From the NCBI GenBank assembly GCA_900769465.1, contig CAAGGT010000273.1:1-57753 (forward strand): DNA of 57,753 nucleotides, written 5' to 3'. Below, piece by piece: positions 35,333 to 43,006 of this stretch; the first letter of the stretch is position 1; the number at the start of each line of letters is the position of its first letter. Both the position numbers and the translations under genes were made by a program. The DNA is from Bacteroidaceae bacterium. GTDB lineage: Bacteria; Bacteroidota; Bacteroidia; Bacteroidales; Bacteroidaceae. The notes under the pieces are model-generated. The model did no database searches and was not told the DNA's origin. It saw only the letters and a list, made by a program, of their open reading frames with translations.

Positions 35333-35500
35333 ATGGCTTACGTAATTTCAGACGACTGCGTTGCTTGCGGTACATGTATCGACGAGTGTCCTCAGGGTGC
35401 TATTTCCGAGGGTGAAAAGTATTCAATCAATCCAGAATTGTGCATCGACTGCGGTAGCTGCGCAAGTGTTTGTCCTTCAGAGGCTATCCACGAGGGTTAA
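35333..35500 (+). CDS. 2[4Fe-4S] ferredoxin, 55 aa
   Basis: Small clostridial-type ferredoxin of 55 residues. Two CxxCxxxCP motifs are seen: Cys9, 12, 16 with Cys20-Pro neighbourhood (CVACGTCIDECP) and Cys37, 40, 43, 47 (CIDCGSCASVCP). These bind two [4Fe-4S] clusters for low-potential electron transfer in the cytoplasm, as expected in an anaerobe (for example with pyruvate:ferredoxin oxidoreductase). No redox partner gene lies next to it. A hairpin at 35521 follows. Confidence 0.95.
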   Translation: MAYVISDDCVACGTCIDECPQGAISEGEKYSINPELCIDCGSCASVCPSEAIHEG

Positions 35501-35520
35501 TTGTTGCGTTTGACAACTTA

Positions 35521-35550
35521 AAGGGGCACTTGAAAAAGCGCCCCTTCTTT
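35521..35550 (+). terminator. Terminator-like hairpin after the ferredoxin gene
   Basis: AAGGGGC at 35521-35527 pairs with GCCCCTT at 35540-35546, followed by CTTTAT. It lies just before a 30-codon reading frame. Confidence 0.65.
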
Positions 35551-35562
35551 ATATTGAGCAAT

Positions 35563-35655
35563 ATGAAAACAATTCTTCACGTTCTGATAAAGAGTGCCAT
35601 CATTGTATCTGTTGCTGTGGTGTGTTACTATATATACACTTCACTTTTTGTGTAG
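35563..35655 (+). CDS. Possible 30-aa single-span membrane peptide
   Basis: A 30-codon frame starting MKTILHVLIKSA and continuing as one hydrophobic helix (about residues 8-29, IIVSVAVVCYYIYTSLFV). It has no recognised family and no Shine-Dalgarno. It starts 13 nt after the hairpin that follows the ferredoxin gene and ends just before a bidirectional hairpin. Composition and a clean Met-Lys start favour a real small membrane protein; chance remains possible at this length. Confidence 0.45.
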   Translation: MKTILHVLIKSAIIVSVAVVCYYIYTSLFV

Positions 35656-35673
35656 TCCTATATCCTCTTATAC

Positions 35674-35712
35674 AAATCAACTCCGCAGCACAATGTGCTG
35701 CGGAGTTGATTT
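35674..35712. terminator. 18-bp perfect hairpin between convergent genes
   Basis: The arms 35674-35691 and 35695-35712 pair perfectly over 18 bp around AAT. It serves as the probable bidirectional terminator for the small membrane peptide and the TlpA-like gene. T-runs are weak on both sides. Confidence 0.8.
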
Positions 35713-35732
35713 GTTATTTTGAAATCCTGCTC

Positions 35733-36809
35733 TTACTTCATCTTCTCCTCAACCAAATCCTTCATAGCCTGGCCGCGGAGGTCGCGCTGGATGATTTTAC
35801 CGTCCGGGCCAAAAAGGATAATCTGTGGAATACCCTGTATGCCGTAGAGCTCGGTAGCATTGTCCTTGTTGTTCTGTGGAACTACAATCTGTGGATAGGT
35901 GATGCCCTCCTCTTTGAGAGCCGCCTTGAATGCAGCATCGTCGTCCCAAACGTTCACGCCAAGAACAGTGAAGTTCTTTTTGCCGAACTTGTTCTGTAGC
36001 TCAATGAGGTTAGGAATCTCGCCCTTGCAAGGACCGCACCAGCTTGCCCAGAAATCAACAAGTACATATTTGCCTTTGCCTACATAGTCCGAGAGCTTTG
36101 ATGCCTTGCCGTCAACTGTGAAACCTGTGAAATCAACGAACATCTTGCCTGCCTGTGTCGCAGCTGCCTTTTCATAACCCTTGCGCAGAGCCTTGATTGA
36201 TGCAAGCTCACCTGCATACTTTACGGTTGCAATGGCCTTGTCCAACTCTTCGAGTGTGGGGTAGAACTGACGTGCTGTCATTGAAACAATGAATGCACCC
36301 ATTATATTGTTCTTGTTGTCGTTTATGCCTTTGCGATAGAGGTCGTAGAATGCTTTTTCCTCACCGGCGAGTGCGGCATTGATCTCTTCGCGTGACTTGC
36401 CTTCGTTCATCATCTTGTCCATTTTGGCGTTGATGGCATTGCCAGCTTCTGCGATAGTGTTTCCGAATGCAGTGAGCTTGTCATTGTATCCGCCATTGTC
36501 TGTTACGGTTGCCGGACGTGCTGTGAAATCAACAACAGCCTTTGTACCTGCTGTTGCAAGGACTATTGCCTTGTTACGGCGGTTCTTGTCAATGTTTACC
36601 TCAAAAGCTTTCTCGCCACTGATTTTGTTCTCGAACTTGAAGGCACCATCTTTGATTACGCACGAGTCGCAAGCCTTTGCTGTGTTTTGGTCAATGAGGT
36701 ATGCTTTCTTTCCGTTTGAAGCCTCACCTGTCTTGCCTGTGATTGTGTAGCTCTGCGCGCTTGCTGCAAAAGCAAGGACAGCCAAAGCTATTGTTGATAA
36801 AATTCTCAT
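35733..36809 (-). CDS. TlpA-like thiol-disulfide oxidoreductase
   Basis: Periplasmic thioredoxin-fold protein of 358 residues. A signal peptide (MRILSTIALAVLAFAASAQ) is followed by an N-terminal DUF4369-like beta domain (SYTITGKTGEASNGKKAYLI), a helical middle and a C-terminal AhpC/TSA-Redoxin domain. The active site is WASWCGPCKGE, with Cys258 and Cys261. Such proteins reduce disulfides in envelope proteins or c-type cytochromes; the target is not shown by the context. It is a single gene, with a terminator on the left and a possible -7 box (TATTTTCG on the minus strand at 36851-36858). Confidence 0.92.
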   Translation of the reverse strand: MRILSTIALAVLAFAASAQSYTITGKTGEASNGKKAYLIDQNTAKACDSCVIKDGAFKFENKISGEKAFEVNIDKNRRNKAIVLATAGTKAVVDFTARPATVTDNGGYNDKLTAFGNTIAEAGNAINAKMDKMMNEGKSREEINAALAGEEKAFYDLYRKGINDNKNNIMGAFIVSMTARQFYPTLEELDKAIATVKYAGELASIKALRKGYEKAAATQAGKMFVDFTGFTVDGKASKLSDYVGKGKYVLVDFWASWCGPCKGEIPNLIELQNKFGKKNFTVLGVNVWDDDAAFKAALKEEGITYPQIVVPQNNKDNATELYGIQGIPQIILFGPDGKIIQRDLRGQAMKDLVEEKMK

Positions 36810-36922
36810 ATTTGTATCTTTTAAAGGTTAATACTCTGAAAAACTATCCGCGAAAATAGCTTAAATAAATTAATTAATGTCCATGTTTACATTATTTAAT
36901 ATAATAAGCTACTTTTTTGTGG

Positions 36923-37729
36923 TCAAAAATAGAGGTTGATATAGCCAAGATAGCGTCCGTTCTTGCCCATCTGTTGCATTATGACAAGTCCTCCTTTGCT
37001 GTTGCCATATGTTGCAGGTTGCTCAAAATAGTCGTGCGAGTGTCCGCCTATTATCACATCTATGCCCGAGGTCTCCTCTGCCAGGCGCTCGTCGTTGTAT
37101 TCGTTCTTTATTCTCCATCCCAGATGCGACAGGCACACAATGGCATCGCATCCTTTGGCCTGCAGCTCGGCAATGCACCTGTTGGCTGCATCTATTGGTG
37201 AGATGAATGTGACACTGGCATAGTTCTCCTGTGATATGAGTCCTTTGGGGTCGGGCGAAAGGCCGAATACGCCTATTCTTTTCCCGGCACGTTCAATGAT
37301 GGTGTATGGCTTTACAAGCCCTTCGCACACCGTGCCACTGAAATCATAATTGGCACAAACGACCTCAAATTTTGCCATTCGCAGCAGATGTGCCAGATTG
37401 TCGAGCCCAAAATCGAACTCGTGATTGCCTATTGTACAGGCATCGTAGCCCATCGCATTCATCAGTTCAACCTCGGTGCTTCCTTTGAAACAGTTGTAGT
37501 AGAGCGAGCCCTGTGAAAAGTCGCCGCTGTCAAAAAGCAGGATGTTCTCCTTGCCTATGGAGTCAGCAATGCTCTCAATGAGCAGTGCGCGGTTGAGCAC
37601 ACCGGCATTGCCGTTTCTTTCGGGCTCAATGCAGCTGTGCGTGTCGTTGGTGTGCAGAATGGTAATATTCTCCTGTGCCGTCATGCTGAGGCACAGGGAC
37701 ATTGTCAGTATGAACAGAATCCTTTTCAT
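36923..37729 (-). CDS. 5'-nucleotidase metallophosphatase domain protein
   Basis: The catalytic half of a UshA-type 5'-nucleotidase, 268 residues. A signal peptide (MKRILFILTMSLCLSMTAQ) is followed by the metal-binding motifs ILHTNDTHSCIEP near residue 24, DSGDFSQGS, GNHEFDFG and GGHSHDYF. The substrate-specificity domain that normally follows is missing here and is encoded by the gene upstream, 4 nt away. The two proteins probably act together in the periplasm or on the surface to strip phosphate from nucleotides. Confidence 0.93.
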   Translation of the reverse strand: MKRILFILTMSLCLSMTAQENITILHTNDTHSCIEPERNGNAGVLNRALLIESIADSIGKENILLFDSGDFSQGSLYYNCFKGSTEVELMNAMGYDACTIGNHEFDFGLDNLAHLLRMAKFEVVCANYDFSGTVCEGLVKPYTIIERAGKRIGVFGLSPDPKGLISQENYASVTFISPIDAANRCIAELQAKGCDAIVCLSHLGWRIKNEYNDERLAEETSGIDVIIGGHSHDYFEQPATYGNSKGGLVIMQQMGKNGRYLGYINLYF

Positions 37730-37733
37730 CGTC

Positions 37734-38486
37734 TCAATCTTTGATTGTTATACGTCCGTCGCACGCGGCACTTATCTTCCTGCCGTCTGCCGTCTCTTTC
37801 TTTATGTATTCAACCATCAGGTCGCGCAGCAGGTGGTCTGTAATCTCAAGTTCTGTGCCTTGTGCAAGTGTGGTGAGGTTGTCGTTTCCCTGTGACAGGT
37901 AATCGAGCGTGGCAATGCGGTATGTGGCTTGTGGTTCAATGGGCTTTCCGCCAACGGTAGCATCCACAAGCCCTCCTTCTTTGGTTATGACCAAACTCAT
38001 TCCGCTTATAGCCTCACCTCCCGCTTTTGCAATCTCCTTGCACAACAGAGTCAACTGTTCGCCGTTGAGCGTAAGGAATGCAAGCCTGTTTTCAAAAGTG
38101 AATACATTGTATATGTCGCCGAAAGTGACAGTCCCTGCAGCAATGTTGCTTCGCAGGCCGCCTTTGTTTGTTATGGCAATGTCTATCTTGCGGTTGCTAT
38201 GTTGCTGCGCCATTTGCATCAGGGCATCGGCGGCAAAGTTCATCAACGGGCTCTCGGGGATGAATTTTTCCAATGCCACGGCAGCTTCGCCCAGCACCGG
38301 GCTTTTTATGCTGTCCACGTAGGCCTTGTCGCGTTCCAGTATTGCACGCACCTCGCTTGCACCCTGGTTCGTATCGGTTGCTGTTACTTTTATATTCCCG
38401 GCCTCTATCGTTACTTTCTGCTCCTTTGGTGTGCAGCCTGTCAGGGCTGCCGCCAACAGTGTGATTGTCAAATATGAATGTTTCAT
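37734..38486 (-). CDS. 5'-nucleotidase C-terminal domain lipoprotein
   Basis: A 250-residue lipoprotein equal to the C-terminal (substrate-binding) domain of UshA-type 5'-nucleotidases. The lipobox is LTGC with the Cys near residue 18. Domain features are SPLMNFAADALMQMA, DIAITNKGGLRSNIAAG, FGDIYNVFTFEN and YRIATLDYLSQGND, the last near the substrate site. The metallophosphatase half is the next gene, 4 nt downstream. The order (C domain first) is reversed relative to the fused enzyme. The leader upstream is highly structured. Confidence 0.92.
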   Translation of the reverse strand: MKHSYLTITLLAAALTGCTPKEQKVTIEAGNIKVTATDTNQGASEVRAILERDKAYVDSIKSPVLGEAAVALEKFIPESPLMNFAADALMQMAQQHSNRKIDIAITNKGGLRSNIAAGTVTFGDIYNVFTFENRLAFLTLNGEQLTLLCKEIAKAGGEAISGMSLVITKEGGLVDATVGGKPIEPQATYRIATLDYLSQGNDNLTTLAQGTELEITDHLLRDLMVEYIKKETADGRKISAACDGRITIKD

Positions 38487-38600
38487 AGTTTCCTGTTTTC
38501 AGTTTTAACCTTTAACCGCGCTTTGTGCGCTTGAACCCGCTCCCGCTTGGCATAGAATCAAGCGGACTTGTACTCTGCGTCGCTTACTTGCAGCTTTCAG
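38487..38600 (-). promoter_or_regulatory. Structured leader of the split 5'-nucleotidase operon
   Basis: Between the promoter and the start codon, the minus strand can form several hairpins: CCGCTTG with CAAGCGG, GCGC with GCGC around ACAAA, and CTGC with GCAG. The last part contains TTAAAGGTTAAAA, which also occurs in two other gaps of this window. It could be a regulatory leader or a dispersed repeat; no known riboswitch class was recognised. Confidence 0.45.
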
Positions 38601-38605
38601 GTTCT

Positions 38606-38637
38606 CAAAGGTAGCGTTTGTGGCGCATAATAGCAAA
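38606..38637 (-). promoter_or_regulatory. Promoter for the split 5'-nucleotidase operon
   Basis: On the minus strand, TTTG (38634-38637), 20 nt, then TACCTTTG (38606-38613): both elements match exactly. It is back to back with the rplS promoter. Confidence 0.78.
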
Positions 38638-38661
38638 CTATCCTCAAAATAATGAACAACA

Positions 38662-38693
38662 TTTGTTTAAATGCAAAAAATATCCTATCTTTG
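38662..38693 (+). promoter_or_regulatory. Promoter for rplS
   Basis: TTTG at 38662-38665, 20 nt, then TATCTTTG at 38686-38693: exact match to both elements. The start codon is 86 nt downstream. Confidence 0.8.
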
Positions 38694-38779
38694 TCCCCGC
38701 TTTCGGCGTAATCGCTGTCAAGGAAGAGTAACTTGATATGTTGCGTTTGAATGATTGAACAATTTAACAAATCAAAACA

Positions 38780-39130
38780 ATGGATTTAATTAAAATTGCT
38801 AAAGAAGCATTTGCTACTGATGTAAAGCGTGAGATGGAGTTCCACCCAGGTGATACAATCACAGTGGCTTACAAGATCATCGAGGGAACAAAAGAGCGTA
38901 TCCAGATGTATCGTGGTGTTGTTATCCGTATCAGCGGTCACGGTTGCGAGAAGCGTTTCACAGTACGCAAGATGTCAGGTACTGTAGGCGTTGAGCGTAT
39001 CTTCCCATTGAACTCACCAGCTATCGACAGCATCACTGTCAACAAGCGTGGTCGTGTTCGTCGTGCAAAACTTTACTATTTGCGCGCCCTCACAGGTAAA
39101 AAGGCTCGTATCAAAGAGATTAAGGCTTGA
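38780..39130 (+). CDS. rplS: 50S ribosomal protein L19
   Basis: Ribosomal protein bL19 at the 30S/50S interface, 116 residues, normal length. Signature regions are FHPGDTITVAYKI, RIQMYRGVVI and ERIFPLNSPAIDSITV, with the closing KLYYLRALTGKKARIKE. It stands alone between its own promoter and terminator, not linked to trmD or rpsP as in many bacteria. Confidence 0.97.
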   Translation: MDLIKIAKEAFATDVKREMEFHPGDTITVAYKIIEGTKERIQMYRGVVIRISGHGCEKRFTVRKMSGTVGVERIFPLNSPAIDSITVNKRGRVRRAKLYYLRALTGKKARIKEIKA

Positions 39131-39150
39131 TGACCGTGTAGATCAAAATA

Positions 39151-39183
39151 AAAAAGCAGCTCATGTCAAGAGCTGCTTTTTTA
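39151..39183. terminator. Bidirectional terminator between rplS and the DUF2007 gene
   Basis: AAAAAGCAGCTC at 39151-39162 pairs with GAGCTGCTTTTT at 39170-39181. There is a T run on the plus side and an A run in front that gives a T run on the minus side. Confidence 0.88.
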
Positions 39184-39202
39184 TTTCATATGATTGCCGC
39201 CG

Positions 39203-39436
39203 TTACTCCTGTGAGTTGTTCTTTATGATCTCAAGCGCAGCGGCTTTGTCCTCCTCGTTGACAACTACAAGCACACCACCGTCAAATCCTGCGTAGGGTG
39301 ATGTTATGGCTCCAATGGTCTCATCCATAATGGCGCAGGGGATGTCATTCGCATCAAGCAAGCCCTTTATGAGTTCGGCCTGCCAGATGGTTCCGGCAAA
39401 TACCGTAACCAGTTTCTCCTTGTTGGCATCATTCAT
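39203..39436 (-). CDS. DUF2007 family protein, 77 aa
   Basis: A 77-residue cytoplasmic protein of the DUF2007 (putative signal-transducing protein) family. It shows VTVFAGTIWQAELIKGLLDANDIPCAIMDE split over two strands and a helix, then YAGFDGGVLVVVNEEDKAAALEII. The start at 39436 was chosen because a perfect Shine-Dalgarno lies 4 nt upstream; a frame extension of ten codons exists but would place the SD inside the gene. The function is unknown; family members are thought to bind ligands. It stands alone. Confidence 0.88.
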   Translation of the reverse strand: MNDANKEKLVTVFAGTIWQAELIKGLLDANDIPCAIMDETIGAITSPYAGFDGGVLVVVNEEDKAAALEIIKNNSQE

Positions 39437-39440
39437 AATT

Positions 39441-39449
39441 ACCTCCTTT
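39441..39449 (-). promoter_or_regulatory. Perfect Shine-Dalgarno of the DUF2007 gene
   Basis: Read on the minus strand this is AAAGGAGGT, followed by AATT and the ATG. It matches nine bases of the 16S anti-SD. Nearly all other genes in the window lack an SD, so this site is unusual and also decides the start. Confidence 0.85.
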
Positions 39450-39615
39450 TTAAAGATTGAACACATGCTTCAGCCTGTTTGTTGGCTTTGTCTTTGCGAA
39501 TATAGGTATTTGCCGTAAATAAAGTAAACTTTTTCACTCTTTTGCACAAAATTTCCGCTCGTTTGTGCTATATTCGCATTGGATTTTGTTAGAAAAACAA
39601 TTAACACTTAAAATT

Positions 39616-40176
39616 ATGATAGACGTAAAAGCTTGTTTAAAGGATGCCGAAGAGATGATGCAGATGACAATTATGCACCTCGAGGATGAGTATTCACACA
39701 TACGCGCCGGCAAGGCGAATGTACATTTGCTCGATTGTGTTCGCGTGAGTTCTTATGGTGCCGAGATGCCCTTGAGCAATGTGGCAACCATCACCACCCC
39801 CGATATGCGTACCATAGCCATTAAGCCCTGGGACAAGAATATGATTGCCCCAATTGAAAAGGCTATCATCGACTCTCCTGTAGGTATTATGCCTGCCAAC
39901 AACGGCGAGGTCATCATCATTGCCATCCCTCCATTGACCGGTGAGCGCCGCAAGGACTTGGTAAAGCAGTGTTCTCACGAGCTTGAGACTGCAAAGATAA
40001 GTATCCGCAATGCACGCCGCGACGGTATCGACGTTATGAAAAAGTCAGTCAAGGACGGTACTCCCGAGGACGTGGCAAAGGACGGCGAGGAGAGCTTGCA
40101 GAAGATTCACGACAAGTATATCAAGCGTGCCGAGGAGATCTTTGCAGCCAAGGAGAAGGAAATCATGACCGTGTAA
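39616..40176 (+). CDS. frr: Ribosome recycling factor
   Basis: Splits post-termination ribosomes with EF-G; 186 residues. The start at 39616 (MIDVKACLKDAEE) is the family start; the longer frame upstream is not used. Family regions are IRAGKANVHLLDCVRV, TITTPDMRTIAIKPWD, and the long helices ending EEIFAAKEKEIMTV. A near -7 box (TATATTCG) lies at 39569-39576. rsgA follows after 6 nt, so a recycling and assembly operon is likely. Confidence 0.97.
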   Translation: MIDVKACLKDAEEMMQMTIMHLEDEYSHIRAGKANVHLLDCVRVSSYGAEMPLSNVATITTPDMRTIAIKPWDKNMIAPIEKAIIDSPVGIMPANNGEVIIIAIPPLTGERRKDLVKQCSHELETAKISIRNARRDGIDVMKKSVKDGTPEDVAKDGEESLQKIHDKYIKRAEEIFAAKEKEIMTV

Positions 40177-40182
40177 TTGCGG

Positions 40183-41121
40183 ATGGCAGAGCAAGGGACA
40201 GTTGTAAGGAGTTCGGGCAGTGTCTACGGTGTGCGCACAGCAGCCGGTGCTGTCATTGACTGCAGGGTAAAGGGCAATTTCCGCCTGAAGGGAATACGCA
40301 GCACCAACCCGGTGGCCGTGGGCGACAATGTCACGTTCGATGTGCGCAGTGACGGAACTGCATACATCACCGACATCCTTGAACGCAAGAACTACATTGT
40401 GCGCAAGGCATCCAACCTTTCCAAACAGTCACATATCCTTGCCGCCAACCTCGATTTGTGCTTCCTTGTTGTAACTGTAAGCCACCCGGTAACGGCAACC
40501 ACTTTCATAGACCGCTTTTTGGCAGCAGCCGAGGCCTATCGTGTTCCCGTAGTGCTTGTGTTCAATAAAGTCGACCTCTACAACGACACCGAGCGCGAGG
40601 AACTTGAATATCTCACGGCACTCTATGAGAGTATCGGTTACGGCTGCCTGCACACAAGTGCTGTGGACGGTGCGGGAATCGAACAGCTGAAAGCGGCAAT
40701 GCATGGCAAGGTGTCGTTGCTTGCGGGTAATTCAGGTGTCGGCAAGTCGAGTCTCGTTAATGCAGTCGCGCCCGAAATAGCAGCGCGTGTCGGCGAAATC
40801 TCAAAGACACACGACACCGGTATGCACACAACCACATATACCGAGATGTTCGAGTTCGCGCCAAGCAGCTACATCGTAGATACGCCTGGTGTAAAGGGCT
40901 TTGGTACATTCGATATGGAGGTTGAGGAGATATCGCATTACTTTGTGGAGTTCTTCGAACTATCAAAGGATTGCAAATATGGCAACTGCACCCACACCCA
41001 CGAGCCGGGATGTGCAGTACTCGCAGCCCTTGAACGTGGCGAGATAGCTCCTTCACGCTATCAGTCCTATTTGAGTATGCTCGAGGACAAGGAAGAGGGA
41101 AAGTACAGAGCTTCGGAGTAA
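40183..41121 (+). CDS. rsgA: Ribosome small-subunit GTPase RsgA
   Basis: Circularly permuted GTPase for late 30S maturation; 312 residues. An OB-fold N-terminus is followed by G4 (NKVD near residue 129), then G1 (GNSGVGKSS near 185) and G3 (DTPG near 233), the permuted order. The C-terminal zinc-binding region is CKYGNCTHTHEPGC. The ATG at 40183 was preferred over an in-frame TTG 6 nt upstream that abuts the frr stop. It is cotranscribed with frr and ends at a long hairpin. Confidence 0.96.
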   Translation: MAEQGTVVRSSGSVYGVRTAAGAVIDCRVKGNFRLKGIRSTNPVAVGDNVTFDVRSDGTAYITDILERKNYIVRKASNLSKQSHILAANLDLCFLVVTVSHPVTATTFIDRFLAAAEAYRVPVVLVFNKVDLYNDTEREELEYLTALYESIGYGCLHTSAVDGAGIEQLKAAMHGKVSLLAGNSGVGKSSLVNAVAPEIAARVGEISKTHDTGMHTTTYTEMFEFAPSSYIVDTPGVKGFGTFDMEVEEISHYFVEFFELSKDCKYGNCTHTHEPGCAVLAALERGEIAPSRYQSYLSMLEDKEEGKYRASE

Positions 41122-41132
41122 TAAAGGAACAA

Positions 41133-41179
41133 ATAAATGATGCGGGATGATTCAGTACGAATCATCCCGCATCATTTAT
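41133..41179. terminator. 21-bp perfect hairpin between convergent rsgA and asd
   Basis: The arms 41133-41153 and 41159-41179 pair perfectly around AGTAC. It lies between two converging genes and probably terminates both; the T-runs are weak. Confidence 0.85.
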
Positions 41180-41189
41180 CATTTATGGA

Positions 41190-42197
41190 TTACTTCTGTG
41201 GGTGAGCAATCAGGTATTCTGCAATCTGCACTGCATTCAGTGCTGCGCCTTTCTTTATCTGGTCACCAACAATCCACATGAGAATGCCGTTGGGGTTTGA
41301 GATATCCTTGCGTATGCGACCAACGTATACAGGGTCCTGTCCGGCAAGGAAAAGAGGCATCGGGTATATCTTGTCTTCGGGGCTGTCCATCAGGATAAGG
41401 CCCTCGCCCTCGGTGATGGCACAACGTACCTCCTCCACGCTCAACGGACGTTCGGTCTCAATCCAAAGTGACTGTGAGTGTGAACGCAACGCAGGAACGC
41501 GTACGCACTGTGCGCTTACCTCGATGTCGCTGTGCATGATTTTGCGTGTCTCGTTGTACATCTTCATCTCCTCTTTAGTGTAACCGTTGTCGGTGAAAAC
41601 GTCAATCTGTGGAATTACGTTGAATGCAAGCTGGTATGCGAATTTCTCAACAGTAGGTTCCTCTCCTGCAAGCACCTGACGGTACTGCTCATATAGTTCG
41701 GCCATTGCAGCGGCACCTGCACCGCTCGCTGCCTGATATGTTGATGAATGTACACGCTTGATGTGCGACAGATTTTCAATAGCCTTGAGCGCCACCACCA
41801 TCTGGATTGTAGTGCAGTTGGGGTTTGCAATGATGTTGCGTGGGCGGTTGTAGGCATCGGTGGGGTTTACCTCGGGAACTACAAGGGGTACTTCGCTGTC
41901 CATACGGAATGCGCTCGAGTTGTCAATCATCACAGCTCCGTGCTTTGTGATGGTCTCGGCAAACTCCTTTGAAACGCTACCACCGGCCGAAACGAAGGCA
42001 TAGTCAACACCCTCGAAATCGTCGTTGTGCTTGAGTTCCTTTACAACATAGTCCATACCACGATAGTTGTATACCTGACCTGCACTGCGAGCCGAACCGA
42101 AAAGTACCAGCTCGTCAAAAGGGAAATTTCTCTCGTCGAGCACGCGAAGGAACTCCTGTCCCACCGCTCCGCTGACACCTACAATTGCTATTTTCAT
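41190..42197 (-). CDS. asd: Aspartate-semialdehyde dehydrogenase
   Basis: Reduces aspartyl phosphate in the lysine, threonine, methionine and diaminopimelate route; 335 residues. The NADP-binding motif is GVSGAVGQEFLRVL near residue 7, and the catalytic Cys128 lies in NPNCTTIQMV. SSTYQAASGAGAA and ALRSHSQS follow. The length and motifs match the Gram-positive/Bacteroidetes type. Single gene, divergent from tcdA across about 100 nt. Confidence 0.97.
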   Translation of the reverse strand: MKIAIVGVSGAVGQEFLRVLDERNFPFDELVLFGSARSAGQVYNYRGMDYVVKELKHNDDFEGVDYAFVSAGGSVSKEFAETITKHGAVMIDNSSAFRMDSEVPLVVPEVNPTDAYNRPRNIIANPNCTTIQMVVALKAIENLSHIKRVHSSTYQAASGAGAAAMAELYEQYRQVLAGEEPTVEKFAYQLAFNVIPQIDVFTDNGYTKEEMKMYNETRKIMHSDIEVSAQCVRVPALRSHSQSLWIETERPLSVEEVRCAITEGEGLILMDSPEDKIYPMPLFLAGQDPVYVGRIRKDISNPNGILMWIVGDQIKKGAALNAVQIAEYLIAHPQK

Positions 42198-42220
42198 TTT
42201 TTATAAATGTTTGTTGTCTG

Positions 42221-42228
42221 CAAAATTA
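42221..42228 (-). promoter_or_regulatory. Probable -7 box for asd
   Basis: On the minus strand this is TAATTTTG, an exact TAnnTTTG match, 23 nt before the asd start. No clear -33 is seen. Confidence 0.45.
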
Positions 42229-42271
42229 CTTAAAATTTGCATTATATACTCCCTGCTATGCTATTTTTTTG

Positions 42272-42279
42272 TACTTTCG
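42272..42279 (+). promoter_or_regulatory. Probable -7 box for tcdA
   Basis: TACTTTCG differs by one base from TAnnTTTG, 19 nt before the tcdA start. Confidence 0.35.
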
Positions 42280-42298
42280 CTGTCTAAAACGCAACTTT

Positions 42299-43006
42299 AT
42301 GGCTGAAAATTGGTTACAACGCGGTGAACTCCTGTTGGGTGAGGAGAAACAGAATATACTTGCCAATGCCCATCTGCTTGTCATTGGGCTTGGTGGTGTA
42401 GGTTCCTGGGCTGCCGAGATGTTGTGTCGTGCTGGAGTGGGGGCTTTCACTCTTGTCGATGCCGATGTGGTTGACGTTACCAACATCAACCGCCAGATGC
42501 CTGCTTTGGCTTCAACTGTGGGGCAGCCAAAGTGCGATGTCGTGGCTGCACGTCTGCGTGCCATAAACCCATCGGTGCTGCTGATGGTCAAGCAGCAGTT
42601 CGTCACCCCCGACAACGTGAAGCAACTGCTCAATGAACAACAATACAGTTTTGTCGTCGATGCCATAGATACTCTTGAGTCCAAATGCGCTCTCATACGC
42701 ACCTGTTGGGAGCGTGGCTTGAAGATTATATCAAGTATGGGTGCCGGTGCAAAGTGTGACCTTGCTGCAATACGTGCCGGGGAGCTTTGGAAAACCGAAC
42801 ACTGCACGCTTGCAAAGAATGTGCGTCGTATGTTGCGTGACGAGCGTGGAAGGCATAAGTTGCCCGTCATCTATAGCAGCGAAGAACCCCGTCGTTCCGC
42901 AATATCTCCCAACCCTGCCGGTGGCAAACCCATCATTGGTTCATTGGGATATTTTACGGCGACTTTCGGTTGCTACATTGCGGAATATGTTATAAAGGAG
43001 ATATGA
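42299..43006 (+). CDS. tcdA: tRNA threonylcarbamoyladenosine dehydratase (TcdA/CsdL)
   Basis: ThiF/E1-like enzyme that cyclises t6A in tRNAs; 235 residues. The nucleotide-binding motif is GLGGVGSWAAEML near residues 30-42, followed by DADVVDVTNINRQ and VVDAIDTLESKCALI, the set that marks this family. The start at 42299 (MAENWLQRGELLLGEE) fits; the upstream frame is AT-rich and unlikely. Its stop overlaps the start of the LolD-like gene (ATGA). Confidence 0.93.
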   Translation: MAENWLQRGELLLGEEKQNILANAHLLVIGLGGVGSWAAEMLCRAGVGAFTLVDADVVDVTNINRQMPALASTVGQPKCDVVAARLRAINPSVLLMVKQQFVTPDNVKQLLNEQQYSFVVDAIDTLESKCALIRTCWERGLKIISSMGAGAKCDLAAIRAGELWKTEHCTLAKNVRRMLRDERGRHKLPVIYSSEEPRRSAISPNPAGGKPIIGSLGYFTATFGCYIAEYVIKEI

